Assembly: GCA_022703405.1 (NCBI GenBank)
Contig: JAKLDT010000011.1
Coordinates: 1 to 34,692, forward strand
DNA: 34,692 nt
Source: Bacteroidota bacterium
GTDB taxonomy: Bacteria; Bacteroidota; Bacteroidia; Bacteroidales; VadinHA17
Reading direction: 5' to 3'
A model generated the notes under the pieces. It made no database searches. It was given only the letters and a program-made list of their open reading frames with translations, and was not told the origin of the DNA. Both the position numbers and the translations under genes were made by a program. Positions 1 to 7,293 of this stretch are shown in pieces. How positions within the stretch are numbered: position 1 is the stretch's first letter; each line of letters opens with the position of its first letter.

Positions 1-12
1 CGCTGTAATTAA

Positions 13-82
13 ATACCTGTTGCTATCCTCTGAGTCCTTTGTGTTACGCCGAAGGCGCCTCTGTGAACTCTGTGGTTAAAAA
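13..82 (+). repeat. 70-bp dispersed direct repeat, copy 1
   Basis: This 70-bp stretch begins ATACCTGTTGCTA and ends CTGTGGTTAAAAA. It recurs at 4131-4200 in the same orientation with one mismatch (T/C at the thirteenth base). Weaker similarity continues to about 112, where both copies carry GAATTTT..CACA.TTTCCA and later ATGAATTA. The ten bases before it (CGCTGTAATT) match the tail of the GTAATT array found before copy 2, so the window probably opens inside the same composite element. It contains the CTCTGTG words seen in other spacers of the window. Confidence 0.9.
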
Positions 83-88
83 GGAATT

Positions 89-1102
89 TTACACAATTTC
101 CAATGAATTAATTCTCAACACCACTTTCCCTGCCGACATGTTTCCCATATAGGCATCAACAGCCTCCTGAACCTTCTGTAGCGGATACCGGCCCTGGATT
201 GCTGTTTTCATGTTACTGCTCACCAGCCTGCTTGCAATCCGCAGGTTTATAAGGTTTTTGAGCAGCCCGTTTTCCTTTGCCCTCTGACCCAGGAAGAAGC
301 CTGATATGTTTATATTATTGTCAATAAGCTTTCTCGGATTGACATGTATATGTTCCTCCCCGGTGAGGTTGCCATAGATGACAACGGAGCTGCTGTCGGG
401 CAGTACCCCGATCATCTTTCCAAGCTGTTCACTGCATGTGGAATCAAAAAGGACTGTTGCATTCAGCTCATGCGACAGCCGGCCAAGATCGTCAATGAAA
501 GAATCCGATGAACTGTTAAGCACATATTTTGATCCTGAATTTCTGAGTGTCTCAGCATGTTTTTCACTCCTTACAATATTTATTACCGGAACTCCCTGCC
601 TGTTTCCCATCAGCTCAACCATGCGTCCCAGGGCGCTGGCTGCCGCATTGTTTATCAGAGCCTTATGCTTATTCTCCTTCACAATATCAAGGAATCCAAT
701 TGCCGTCAGAGGATTAACCATCATCATCGATCCCTGCTCATCATCAATAGTTTTATTCAGGGGAAAACACTTTCCTGCCTTTGTCACCATATACTCAGCC
801 CAGGTACCGCTGGCAGGGTATTCTGCCGTGCATGCCACTCTTTTTCCCTTCAAAATTGCGGGAAGTAATCCGCTTCCTGCTGCAATTACAGTTCCGCTTC
901 CTTCAAGTCCGGGAATATAGGTTTCAGGATCAAAGCCTCCTCTTTTCAGTCTGGCAAGATCCGAAGGATTCACAGGTGCCGCGCTTATCCTGACAAGTAC
1001 CTCACCACGACCGGGAGAGGGAACAGGCACTTCCCTGGTGTATAATGTTCCTCCGGGCCTGTCAATGCCGGCAGCTGTCATGGTTTTGGGAATTGAAGTC
1101 AT
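89..1102 (-). CDS. zinc-independent MDR-family oxidoreductase (quinone oxidoreductase-like)
   Basis: A 337-residue medium-chain dehydrogenase/reductase, expected to be cytosolic and NAD(P)H-dependent. The N-terminal GroES-like domain carries APVNPSD (42-48) and PGLEGSG (64-70), and the linker has NPLTA (130-134). The Rossmann segment NNAAASALGRM (151-161) replaces the usual AAAGGVG glycine loop, followed by a typical INIVRSEKHAETL strand-helix. The cysteine/histidine ligands of zinc alcohol dehydrogenases are absent, which favours the quinone-oxidoreductase/enoyl-reductase branch. The substrate cannot be told. It lies 35 bp downstream of the phosphatase gene and is probably co-transcribed with it. 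The last residues (NSLEIV) and the stop codon lie in sequence similar to the repeat element, so the natural C-terminus, usually ending near GKVVLRI, was probably altered by repeat insertion. Confidence 0.85.
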   Translation of the reverse strand: MTSIPKTMTAAGIDRPGGTLYTREVPVPSPGRGEVLVRISAAPVNPSDLARLKRGGFDPETYIPGLEGSGTVIAAGSGLLPAILKGKRVACTAEYPASGTWAEYMVTKAGKCFPLNKTIDDEQGSMMMVNPLTAIGFLDIVKENKHKALINNAAASALGRMVELMGNRQGVPVINIVRSEKHAETLRNSGSKYVLNSSSDSFIDDLGRLSHELNATVLFDSTCSEQLGKMIGVLPDSSSVVIYGNLTGEEHIHVNPRKLIDNNINISGFFLGQRAKENGLLKNLINLRIASRLVSSNMKTAIQGRYPLQKVQEAVDAYMGNMSAGKVVLRINSLEIV

Positions 1103-1137
1103 ACCTTATAAATATAGATGTCCGAAGGTAGATAATT

Positions 1138-2172
1138 TCAGAATACCTTCTCGAACAACACCTCCCCGTCCTCATTGAGAATGACGAAAGCGGGGGAGCT
1201 TACATCATCAGGATAGCAGGAATCGGGATTATTATGTCCTCCCGATGAGAACAGTGATATGAGTCTGTTATTGTAGCAGAACATTACACCGCTGTCAACT
1301 GGCTGATGTCCACGGATCAGGATATCATAACCGTGCCTGTCCATGAATTCATTGAATTCCGCCTTGCTGAACTCAAACCTCAGCTCTGTACCCCTGAAGG
1401 AAGAGCTTGCATCTCCCGGATCGCCCCAGAGCATCTGGTTCAGCATTATCCCTTCACGGGAATGGTCACTCAGGGGCAACAGGCATTCAACAAGCTTATC
1501 TTCATTGTAGTGGGGAGCGTAGTCGTGACGCGGAATACTGCCGTGAGTTATAAGATATTTTGTACCGCAATGATCCAGTGAAACAAGATATGGCAGCCTC
1601 GACAGGTATGAGAAGTAAAGATTATTGACCTCCGGTGAAAGCTTCCGGTTCATCAGCTCACTGGTGTCAGCCGGAAGGAAGGTGGGCCTGAGCATCATAC
1701 AGCTGTATCTGATAAGCTCATGATTACCCTTTAGTAAAATACATCTTTCACCCATTGCGGTTTTCAGTGCATACAACAGCCTCATTGTTTCAAAAGGCCT
1801 TCTTCCCCGATCGGTATAATCACCGCAGAAAATTATGTACGCACCGGCAAAATAATCATATTGTGATGCTGCAAGCTTATTGAGTATCAAACTAAGTGCA
1901 TTGAAGTCACTGTGGATATCTCCGATTATTACAATTCGCGGTACATGGGTTACAGCTTTGTCATTTTCTGTGCGTGAATCTGTGCTGATCCTTATTATTG
2001 AAGGAAAAATGTCGCCTGACAGCTGTGATTTATAAAATTCACTGAATTCGCTAATGAGAAAAGGTAAATCACTGTCCTTTATTGCAGAAGATGCATTTAC
2101 AATCACCTGGGCAAGGTTGTCTCTGAATGGCTGATCCTTGATCTTTGCTATCTGCTGCAGGATATTGTTCAT
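1138..2172 (-). CDS. PPP-family metallophosphoesterase (Ser/Thr protein phosphatase-like)
   Basis: A 344-residue protein with the full dimetal signature of PPP-type phosphatases: GDIHSD (84-89), GDYTDRG (117-123), GNHE (149-152), then metal-ligand histidines in LITHG (H210) and RGHQP (H289). These ligands normally bind two Mn/Fe/Zn ions and hydrolyse phosphate monoesters. About 80 residues precede the catalytic core and resemble no domain I recognise. No signal peptide is present, so it should be cytosolic. The natural substrate is unknown; bacterial homologues act on phosphoproteins, or on dinucleotide polyphosphates in the ApaH branch. It appears to lead a two-gene unit with the downstream MDR gene, with a candidate promoter just upstream of its ATG. 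Confidence 0.88.
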   Translation of the reverse strand: MNNILQQIAKIKDQPFRDNLAQVIVNASSAIKDSDLPFLISEFSEFYKSQLSGDIFPSIIRISTDSRTENDKAVTHVPRIVIIGDIHSDFNALSLILNKLAASQYDYFAGAYIIFCGDYTDRGRRPFETMRLLYALKTAMGERCILLKGNHELIRYSCMMLRPTFLPADTSELMNRKLSPEVNNLYFSYLSRLPYLVSLDHCGTKYLITHGSIPRHDYAPHYNEDKLVECLLPLSDHSREGIMLNQMLWGDPGDASSSFRGTELRFEFSKAEFNEFMDRHGYDILIRGHQPVDSGVMFCYNNRLISLFSSGGHNNPDSCYPDDVSSPAFVILNEDGEVLFEKVF

Positions 2173-2194
2173 CTTATCAGTCTCAGTATCAAAT

Positions 2195-2225
2195 CAAAGA
2201 TAATAATTATGGTTTGAATTTCAAT
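2195..2225 (-). promoter_or_regulatory. candidate Bacteroidota sigma-ABfr-type promoter of the phosphatase gene
   Basis: Read on the minus strand, ATTG (2225-2222) is followed after 19 nt by TATCTTTG (2202-2195). The Bacteroidota primary-sigma consensus is TTTG, 19-21 nt, TAnnTTTG, so the -7 element is perfect and the -33 element has one mismatch. Transcription would start about 20 nt before the phosphatase ATG at 2172. This is a pattern match only. Confidence 0.42.
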
Positions 2226-2228
2226 ATT

Positions 2229-2520
2229 TTGCTTTACTCTGTGTTCTCTGTGTCCCGATAGCAATGTATTTCTTCAGAATTCATGTAACACTTTTTTTCG
2301 TTATAACCCCCCTTTCAATTTCCCCCCACGAGGGGAAACGCTTTTTTATACTTTCTCCTTTGCAAAACGTCTTCTTGTACCTTCCCACCTGGGGGAAGGC
2401 CAGGATGGGGGTTTCAACATTAGAGAACTGTAATCAAAATTCATTTATACTGCTTGTTACATTAATTGTGAGGTGTTACATAGCTATCGGGACTCAGGAT
2501 TTCCTCTGTGTTACCATGTT
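2229..2520. repeat. nested palindromic repeat cluster in a 460-bp spacer
   Basis: The spacer 2173-2632 between the phosphatase gene and rmuC holds no convincing gene. Its core is an 11-bp perfect inverted repeat, GTCCCGATAGC at 2252-2262 and GCTATCGGGAC at 2483-2493, with CTCTGTG words just outside each arm. Nested within it is a C-rich/G-rich palindromic module from 2305 (AACCCCCC) to 2415 (GGGGGTTT) with inner CCCC..GGGG arms. The rest, 2521-2632, is AT-rich and shows nothing recognisable apart from the lead-in to rmuC. It looks like accumulated non-autonomous repeat units. Confidence 0.7.
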
Positions 2521-2632
2521 CAATCTTTGTAAGTTCCTGAAAAATATATCCTGTTTAAACTATAATTGTTATCTTAACTTATTGAAAAATTCAAAATTAT
2601 TACTCGGTCAAAGATCTGAAATTAAGTAGTTT

Positions 2633-3931
2633 ATGGAAATTGTTTTTTTGCTTGCCGGGCTTATAACAGGCGTTCTGATCGGCTGGCTCTTCACACGGCA
2701 GCAGGCAATGAAGGGGAAAGGAATACCCTTGGAGGAGGTAAACAGCAGGTATATCTCTCTTGATCTGTTTAAGCAGGAGAAGCTTGAGAACGGCGAGAAG
2801 GAAAAGACCATTATAGCCCTTAATGCCAGGATAGCTGAATTGAATGCAAACCTGAGGAATTTAGAGGAACGATTCGCTGAAAACAGGAAGGAGCTTGAGG
2901 AGATCAATAAAAGGATGTCCCTTGAGTTTAAAAACCTGTCGAATGAACTGCTTGAGGAGAAGAGCAAGAAATTCCTTGAACTGAATGAAAAAAGTGTGGG
3001 AAATCTGCTTAATCCGCTGAAAGAGAAGATAAAGGAATTTGAAGGCAAGATTGATGAAGTATACAAGGATGAGACACGTGAACGGATCTCGCTGAAGAAG
3101 GAGCTTGAGAACATAGTAAAGCTTAACCAGCAGGTCAGCGATGATGCCCATAAGCTTACAAATGCACTCAAGGGCGATAAAAAGCTTCTTGGTGACTGGG
3201 GTGAGGTACAGCTTGAGATGATACTCGAAAAAGCAGGACTTGAAAAGGATGTGCACTATCGCAAACAGGAAAATATGAAGGATGAGGAAGGTAAGAACTT
3301 CCGGCCCGACTATATAATCAACCTTCCTGAAAACAAACAGCTTATTATCGACTCAAAGGTCTCGCTTGTGGCTTATGAAAGATATTTTAATGCCGATGAC
3401 GACAAGGTTAAGGAACCAGCGCTGAAGCAGCACCTTAATGACCTGCTTAACCATGTGCGTGACCTCGGCGATAAGAATTATCCGAAACTCTACGGGATCA
3501 ATCCTCCTGATTATGTACTGATGTTCGTACCCATTGAGCCGGCTCTTGCTCTTGCCCAGAGGGAAGATCCCTCATTGTTTGAGAAAGCACTGAAGAAAAA
3601 TATTGTGATGGTAAGCACATCAACGCTTCTTGCCACGCTGAGAACAATCAACTTCATCTGGAATCAGGACAAGCAGCGTAAAAATGTTGATGAGATTGCC
3701 AGTCAGAGCGGAGCCCTCTTTGAAAAATTCCTTGGTTTTATTGAGGACCTTATAGCAGTGGGAAAGAAGCTTGATGATGCAAAGGGTGAATATGTCAATG
3801 CAATGAACAAGCTTTATGAGTCGAAGAAGAAGGGAGATACCATTATCGGCAGGATACAGAAGATAAAGGATCTTGGCGCCGGTACAACAAAATCCCTTCC
3901 CCAGAACCTCCTCGACAGGTTGGAAGAGTAA
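2633..3931 (+). CDS. rmuC: DNA recombination protein RmuC
   Basis: A 432-residue protein with the RmuC layout. An N-terminal membrane anchor (about 3-20) leads into a long charged coiled coil (about 40-160), then the nuclease-like RmuC domain (about 175-385) with GDWGE (187-191) and the RPDYIINLP..DSKVSLVAYERY block (224-251). The family has a PD-(D/E)XK-like fold; in E. coli, RmuC limits inversion rearrangements at short inverted repeats. No start closer to the conserved region fits better than the ATG at 2633, which precedes the anchor directly. It is monocistronic. The TAA stop (3929-3931) lies in the first GTAATT unit of the repeat array that follows. Finding this gene among dense inverted repeats is suggestive, but it is a common housekeeping gene. 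Confidence 0.95.
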   Translation: MEIVFLLAGLITGVLIGWLFTRQQAMKGKGIPLEEVNSRYISLDLFKQEKLENGEKEKTIIALNARIAELNANLRNLEERFAENRKELEEINKRMSLEFKNLSNELLEEKSKKFLELNEKSVGNLLNPLKEKIKEFEGKIDEVYKDETRERISLKKELENIVKLNQQVSDDAHKLTNALKGDKKLLGDWGEVQLEMILEKAGLEKDVHYRKQENMKDEEGKNFRPDYIINLPENKQLIIDSKVSLVAYERYFNADDDKVKEPALKQHLNDLLNHVRDLGDKNYPKLYGINPPDYVLMFVPIEPALALAQREDPSLFEKALKKNIVMVSTSTLLATLRTINFIWNQDKQRKNVDEIASQSGALFEKFLGFIEDLIAVGKKLDDAKGEYVNAMNKLYESKKKGDTIIGRIQKIKDLGAGTTKSLPQNLLDRLEE

Positions 3932-4097
3932 TTTGCGCTTCGCCGTAATTAGCCCTTCGGGCGTAATTTGCTTCGCTGTAATTCATAGTAATTTGCCCTT
4001 CGGGCGTAATTTGCGCTTCGCGCGTAATTCGCTTCGCTGTAATTCATAGTAATTAGCCCTTGGGGCGTAATTCGCTTCGCTGCTTTGCCAGCCGTAA
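3928..4097 (+). repeat. GTAATT-headed array of UUCG-loop mini-hairpins
   Basis: The 383-bp spacer 3932-4314 starts with a run of units, each opening GTAATT and followed by a short palindrome such as GCCCTTCGGGC, GCGCTTCGCGC or CGCTTCGCTG, with GTAATTCATA between groups. At least nine GTAATT words occur over about 170 bp. In RNA the GCCC(TTC)GGGC units would form small hairpins with C(UUCG)G-type loops. The first unit contains the rmuC stop codon. The array passes through a gene-free stretch into the 70-bp repeat at 4131. The spacing is irregular and no unique spacers are present, so it is not a CRISPR. Confidence 0.85.
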
Positions 4098-4130
4098 CTT
4101 CAGTGAAGGCTGGTAATTCGTTTTAATTAT

Positions 4131-4200
4131 ATACCTGTTGCTACCCTCTGAGTCCTTTGTGTTACGCCGAAGGCGCCTCTGTGAACTCTGTGGTTAAAAA
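4131..4200 (+). repeat. 70-bp dispersed direct repeat, copy 2
   Basis: This copy is identical to 13-82 except at one base and is preceded by the GTAATT array. Downstream similarity resumes to about 4241, where this copy has an extra GCGCAGCGAATTAC segment absent from copy 1. Together with copy 1 it brackets the dehydrogenase, phosphatase and rmuC genes as direct repeats about 4.1 kb apart. The near identity implies recent spread or gene conversion. Confidence 0.9.
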
Positions 4201-4314
4201 TGAATTTTCCACAGTTTCCAGCGCAGCGAATTACAATGAATTACAATTGATTTCGAAAAACTCCTGAGGAAATTGATTAATATTGGAAATACTTAAGTAA
4301 CTAAATTGTAAAAA

Positions 4315-4683
4315 ATGTACCGATATTTCTTCAGGTTCGTTGTTACTACCCTGACAATCCTCACAGCCAATCTTTTAACCCAGGCCATAAGTGACTATCT
4401 CATAAGCTATAAAAGCCATGTACAGCCTGTGACTTTTACCTTAATAGCAATGGGAATTATTGTAGTTATTTTTTATCCCCTGTTTGCTAAAATGGAAGAG
4501 TGGGTGAAGGCCCTGTCGATGAAGGTTGTAAAATCGGGCAAGTCATTTGCCGGAAAATACCTGGGCCTTTTCCTGGCCTTCATTGCAGCCCTGGCCGTGC
4601 TTACATATTTCTACGCAAAAGAATGGTATCACATCGACCTGGCGAAAGCCCTCGTTAACGGAACGATAGGAGGCTATTTTTAA
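4315..4683 (+). CDS. small three-helix membrane protein, function unknown
   Basis: A 122-residue hydrophobic protein with three likely membrane helices at about 6-24, 39-58 and 83-101. A short basic linker (KMEEWVKALSMKVVKSGKSF) between helices 2 and 3 contains no recognisable motif. There is no signal peptide cleavage site or cysteine pair, so it is an inner-membrane protein. I do not recognise the family. Its size and topology resemble small holin-like or DUF-type membrane proteins, but the sequence does not prove that. It stands alone after the repeat-rich spacer and converges with the yqeY-type gene across the inverted repeat at 4693-4774. Confidence 0.65.
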   Translation: MYRYFFRFVVTTLTILTANLLTQAISDYLISYKSHVQPVTFTLIAMGIIVVIFYPLFAKMEEWVKALSMKVVKSGKSFAGKYLGLFLAFIAALAVLTYFYAKEWYHIDLAKALVNGTIGGYF

Positions 4684-4692
4684 AGCCATTTA

Positions 4693-4774
4693 ACCACGGA
4701 GTTACACAGAGTTGTACTGATGCACAGCTTATAAATTCCGTGAAACTCCGAGAAACTCGGTGCCACTCCGTGGT
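4693..4774. terminator. inverted repeat between convergent genes, likely bidirectional terminator
   Basis: ACCACGGAGT (4693-4702) is the exact reverse complement of ACTCCGTGGT (4765-4774). Inside lies a second palindrome, CCGAG-AAA-CTCGG (4748-4760). An A run follows on the plus strand (4775-4781). The element lies in the 100-bp gap between two convergent genes and uses the CACAGAG/CTCCGTG vocabulary of the other repeats, so a dispersed repeat may have been adopted as terminator. Confidence 0.6.
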
Positions 4775-4784
4775 AAAAAAATAA

Positions 4785-5234
4785 TTATCCCAAAAGTTTC
4801 TTCACAATTGCTGAAATCTCCTTTCCATCAGCCTTGCCTGCCAGTTCCTTTGTTGCAGTTCCCATAACCTTACCCATATCGGCAGGTGATTTGGCGCCTA
4901 CCTTCTCAATAATGGACTTAACAGCTGCCGTGAGCTCAGCCTCGCTCATCTTTGCAGGGAGATATTTTTCAAGCACATCGGCCTCGGCAACCTCTTTCTG
5001 GTACAGATCGGCCCTGTTGTTCTGCTTATATATCTCGGCTGATTCCCTTCTTTGTTTAACTAGTTTCTGAATTACCTTCAGTTCTTCATCTGAACTGAGG
5101 ACAGCCTCAGCTCCCTTTTCCGATTTGGCAAGTATGAAGGCTGTCTTTGCAGCCCTTATTGCTTCAAGGGCAATGGTGTCCTTGGCTTTCATAGCAGCAA
5201 TCAGATCTGCTGAAATTTTTTCTGTAAGTGACAT
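4785..5234 (-). CDS. GatB/YqeY domain-containing protein
   Basis: A 149-residue protein matching the whole YqeY family, which is usually 145-155 residues. It has an N-terminal helical segment with AAMKAKDTIALEAIRAAKTA (14-33), a central stretch with KQRRESAEIYKQNNR (59-73), and the conserved C-terminal tail with ADMGKVMGTATKELAG and GKEISAIVKKLL. The family shares the tail domain of the tRNA-amidotransferase subunit GatB but lacks the catalytic part; a role in tRNA-dependent amidation is presumed, not shown. It is cytosolic. It begins 4 bp after the MerR-family gene and is therefore the third gene of a tight minus-strand cluster. Confidence 0.9.
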   Translation of the reverse strand: MSLTEKISADLIAAMKAKDTIALEAIRAAKTAFILAKSEKGAEAVLSSDEELKVIQKLVKQRRESAEIYKQNNRADLYQKEVAEADVLEKYLPAKMSEAELTAAVKSIIEKVGAKSPADMGKVMGTATKELAGKADGKEISAIVKKLLG

Positions 5235-5238
5235 ATAA

Positions 5239-6123
5239 TTATGGTTTTAAGTTGTAAAGAAAATCCAGATCACTGAGCACAAACAAAGGCTTCACATTCT
5301 TCAGTTTCAGTTTCTGTGCTGAAAGAGCCATTTCACCTCCTGCATATATTTTCTGTTCCGGCAAAGCCGTTGACAGTTTTTTCAGATAAGCACCAGAGTC
5401 CTTCATGTTCAGGCTGGTAAGATTACCTGTGACAACAAAATCAGGAATCCATGTTTCTGCTGTCTCAATAACTGAATCATAGGGTACTGACTGGCCAAGG
5501 TAGATCACATTATGACCATTTTTTCTTATCAGCAGGGAGAAGAACAGAAGGCCAAGTTCATGAAACTCACCTTCAGGAAGAAACAGGAGTACCTTTTTCC
5601 CGCTTTTCCCTGTATTTGGAGGGAGGGAATCGAGGGCAGAAAAAAGCTTCTGTCTGAATATTCCTGAAACAAAATGTTCTTTTGCGGCATTTATTGACCC
5701 TGTCTGCCACAGGAGGCCTACTTTGTACAGGAAGGGGAAAACAATCTCTGTATATGTGTTTTCCAGTCCCTTGTTTATCAGGCATTTCATGAGCAGATCG
5801 TTAACAGCGTTTTCATCTAGACTGTTCATGCCTATAATCAGGGCTGCTATTATATTCTCAGGTTTCCTGTGCCCTTCTGATAATGTCATGGTACAAGATT
5901 CAATCTCCTCTCCGGTCATCTTTGCTATCCTGGATATTTTCACTCCGCTGTTATAGAGTACTGAAATATTCAGCAGTCTTTTAAGGTCACTGTCCTCATA
6001 CCATCTCCTTCCTGTTTTAGTCAGGTGCGGTGATAGCAATCTGTAACGGTGCTCCCAGATCCGGATCGTATCCGACTTAATGCCGGTAAGGCTTTCAAGG
6101 TCCTTTAAGGTAAATCTGCTCAT
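5239..6123 (-). CDS. MerR-family regulator with CarH-type cobalamin-binding domain
   Basis: A 294-residue one-component regulator. Residues 1-70 form a MerR winged helix-turn-helix (LESLTGIKSDTIRIWEHRY at 9-27, then SDLKRLLNISVL). Residues about 90-165 form the helical cap and about 175-290 the Rossmann B12-binding domain. The cap carries W139, nine residues, then E149-H150, the W-x9-EH signature of adenosylcobalamin photoreceptors. The B12 domain has EFHELG (186-191), the ExHxxG form of the cobalamin motif with H188 as lower ligand. In CarH/LitR proteins the dark tetramer represses and light releases it. The usual carotenoid or photolyase targets are absent here. It sits between the secreted nitrilase (10 bp upstream) and yqeY-type gene, so it may repress its own cluster. 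Confidence 0.9.
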   Translation of the reverse strand: MSRFTLKDLESLTGIKSDTIRIWEHRYRLLSPHLTKTGRRWYEDSDLKRLLNISVLYNSGVKISRIAKMTGEEIESCTMTLSEGHRKPENIIAALIIGMNSLDENAVNDLLMKCLINKGLENTYTEIVFPFLYKVGLLWQTGSINAAKEHFVSGIFRQKLFSALDSLPPNTGKSGKKVLLFLPEGEFHELGLLFFSLLIRKNGHNVIYLGQSVPYDSVIETAETWIPDFVVTGNLTSLNMKDSGAYLKKLSTALPEQKIYAGGEMALSAQKLKLKNVKPLFVLSDLDFLYNLKP

Positions 6124-6133
6124 CAGATCCTGC

Positions 6134-7078
6134 TCAGTATATTTTTGTTCTGTTTGTTGACAATGAATCTTTTACGAGGGTGCCGCTATTCAGCTTCCCT
6201 TTGAGAACATCAGGTCTGAATTCGCCGCTGGCATCATAATACTTAAGCGACAGATCGATATCTGAAATCAGTATGCCCGGTTCATCGGGGGCAAGCTTAT
6301 TCTGGATCAGCCCGTCAGGTGTTATGAAATGGCAGGGCCAGCTCATAGGGGCACATGAATTTGTCAGTGACATGTAGAAGTAATTGACTCCCGCATGACC
6401 CTGAGCTGTTATGGGCATTATCAGGGGATGAATGCTGCCCCTGTCTGCCTTTGCGTTGTAGAATGACTGGAATATCATGTCGGCGCCAAGTTTCCTGTAT
6501 TCCCTGTAAAGTTCCGGAAACCTGATGTCATAACATATCAGTAGTCCGCATTTCAGTCCCTTCAGGTCAAAGGTTACAAAATGATCGCCGGGAGAACAGT
6601 ATTTCAGATCAGTCGATGTGCAGAACCTCTTGTCGTACCTGTCGGCTATTTTTCCTTCAGGAGTGATAAGGTACAGTGAATTATGAGGCTTATTATTCCC
6701 TCCCAGCCTGTGAAGAGAACCAAGAACCACCCATATTTTCAGCTTCCCGGCAACAGCACATACTGAATCGGTCATCTGGTGCAGGAGGGTCCAGTTGAAG
6801 TTCTCCATAGTCTGCATGTCTGTTCCCGGATAGCCTGAGAGAGCACATTCAGGGAAATGTACAATATCTGCCTTTTTAAGCTTAGCTTCAGTTATCTGTG
6901 CCTCAATAAACCTGTAGTTAGACCTGATATCTGCCGAAACAGGAAACTGGCACGAGGCAATCCTGATTCTTCCGGTGCTTTTTTCCTGTGGCTGACCGTT
7001 CAGAAAGCTTGCCGAGAAGCATAAAATTCCTGTAGTCAGGAAAATAAATGCTGCTCTCTTAAGATTCATTTTTTTCAT
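6134..7078 (-). CDS. secreted nitrilase-superfamily carbon-nitrogen hydrolase
   Basis: The C-N hydrolase fold with its full catalytic triad. Numbered from the ATG at 7078 (314 residues) these are E77 (FPECALSGYPG), K150 (YDKRFC) and C182 (LLICYDIRFPELYR). Such enzymes hydrolyse amides, carbamoyl groups or nitriles through a cysteine thioester. Unlike most family members it has an N-terminal hydrophobic signal segment (MKKMNLKRAAFIFLTTGILCF), pointing to the periplasm or outer face. An upstream in-frame ATG at 7126 exists, but the start at 7078 or 7069 puts the signal at the N-terminus. It is followed after 10 bp by the MerR gene. Its substrate is unknown; a second secreted family member lies at 10467. 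Confidence 0.87.
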   Translation of the reverse strand: MKKMNLKRAAFIFLTTGILCFSASFLNGQPQEKSTGRIRIASCQFPVSADIRSNYRFIEAQITEAKLKKADIVHFPECALSGYPGTDMQTMENFNWTLLHQMTDSVCAVAGKLKIWVVLGSLHRLGGNNKPHNSLYLITPEGKIADRYDKRFCTSTDLKYCSPGDHFVTFDLKGLKCGLLICYDIRFPELYREYRKLGADMIFQSFYNAKADRGSIHPLIMPITAQGHAGVNYFYMSLTNSCAPMSWPCHFITPDGLIQNKLAPDEPGILISDIDLSLKYYDASGEFRPDVLKGKLNSGTLVKDSLSTNRTKIY

Positions 7079-7230
7079 TTCAGATGACAATTTATATGTC
7101 TGAATCCCTGTTGCTAATATAATCAATAATTGCCTCTCTGACCTTTGTATAAAATCTTTGTACTGCCTGAGGTGAAAATCCCAGCCTTGTTCTTTAACAT
7201 AAATTGTACAAATAATTGAATTATCTTGGC

Positions 7231-7238
7231 TACATTTG
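7231..7238 (+). promoter_or_regulatory. candidate -7 promoter element upstream of the DUF5107/TPR gene
   Basis: TACATTTG matches the Bacteroidota -7 consensus TAnnTTTG exactly, 55 bp before the ATG at 7294. No good TTTG lies at the expected distance upstream (nearest is ATTG with a 24-nt spacer), so support is partial. The divergent spacer 7079-7293 shows no other feature. Confidence 0.3.
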
Positions 7239-7293
7239 GTAAACTTAAACCGGAAATTAAATCAAATCAATAAAAACCTTAAATCATATTGTT

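Noticed and set aside
378..920. A 180-codon plus-strand open frame opposite the dehydrogenase gene
   Set aside because: The minus strand encodes a recognisable MDR protein across the whole stretch; the plus-strand reading has no motif or signal of its own.
2264..2629. A 121-codon plus-strand open frame between the phosphatase and rmuC genes
   Set aside because: It runs through the palindromic repeat modules (CCCCCC, CCCCACGAGGGG, GGGGG), has low-complexity phenylalanine/leucine/cysteine-rich content and shows no family resemblance.
2608..3256. Long minus-strand open frames opposite rmuC
   Set aside because: They are the serine/phenylalanine-rich complement of the rmuC coiled coil; rmuC itself has clear family motifs on the plus strand.
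3928..4200. Possible CRISPR array
   Set aside because: Units are 10-18 bp with variable length, there are no unique spacers of constant size and no cas genes in the window.
13..4200. Composite transposon or insertion sequence bounded by the 70-bp repeats
   Set aside because: The three genes between them are housekeeping-type, there is no transposase, the repeats are direct, and their ends show no terminal inverted repeats I can identify.
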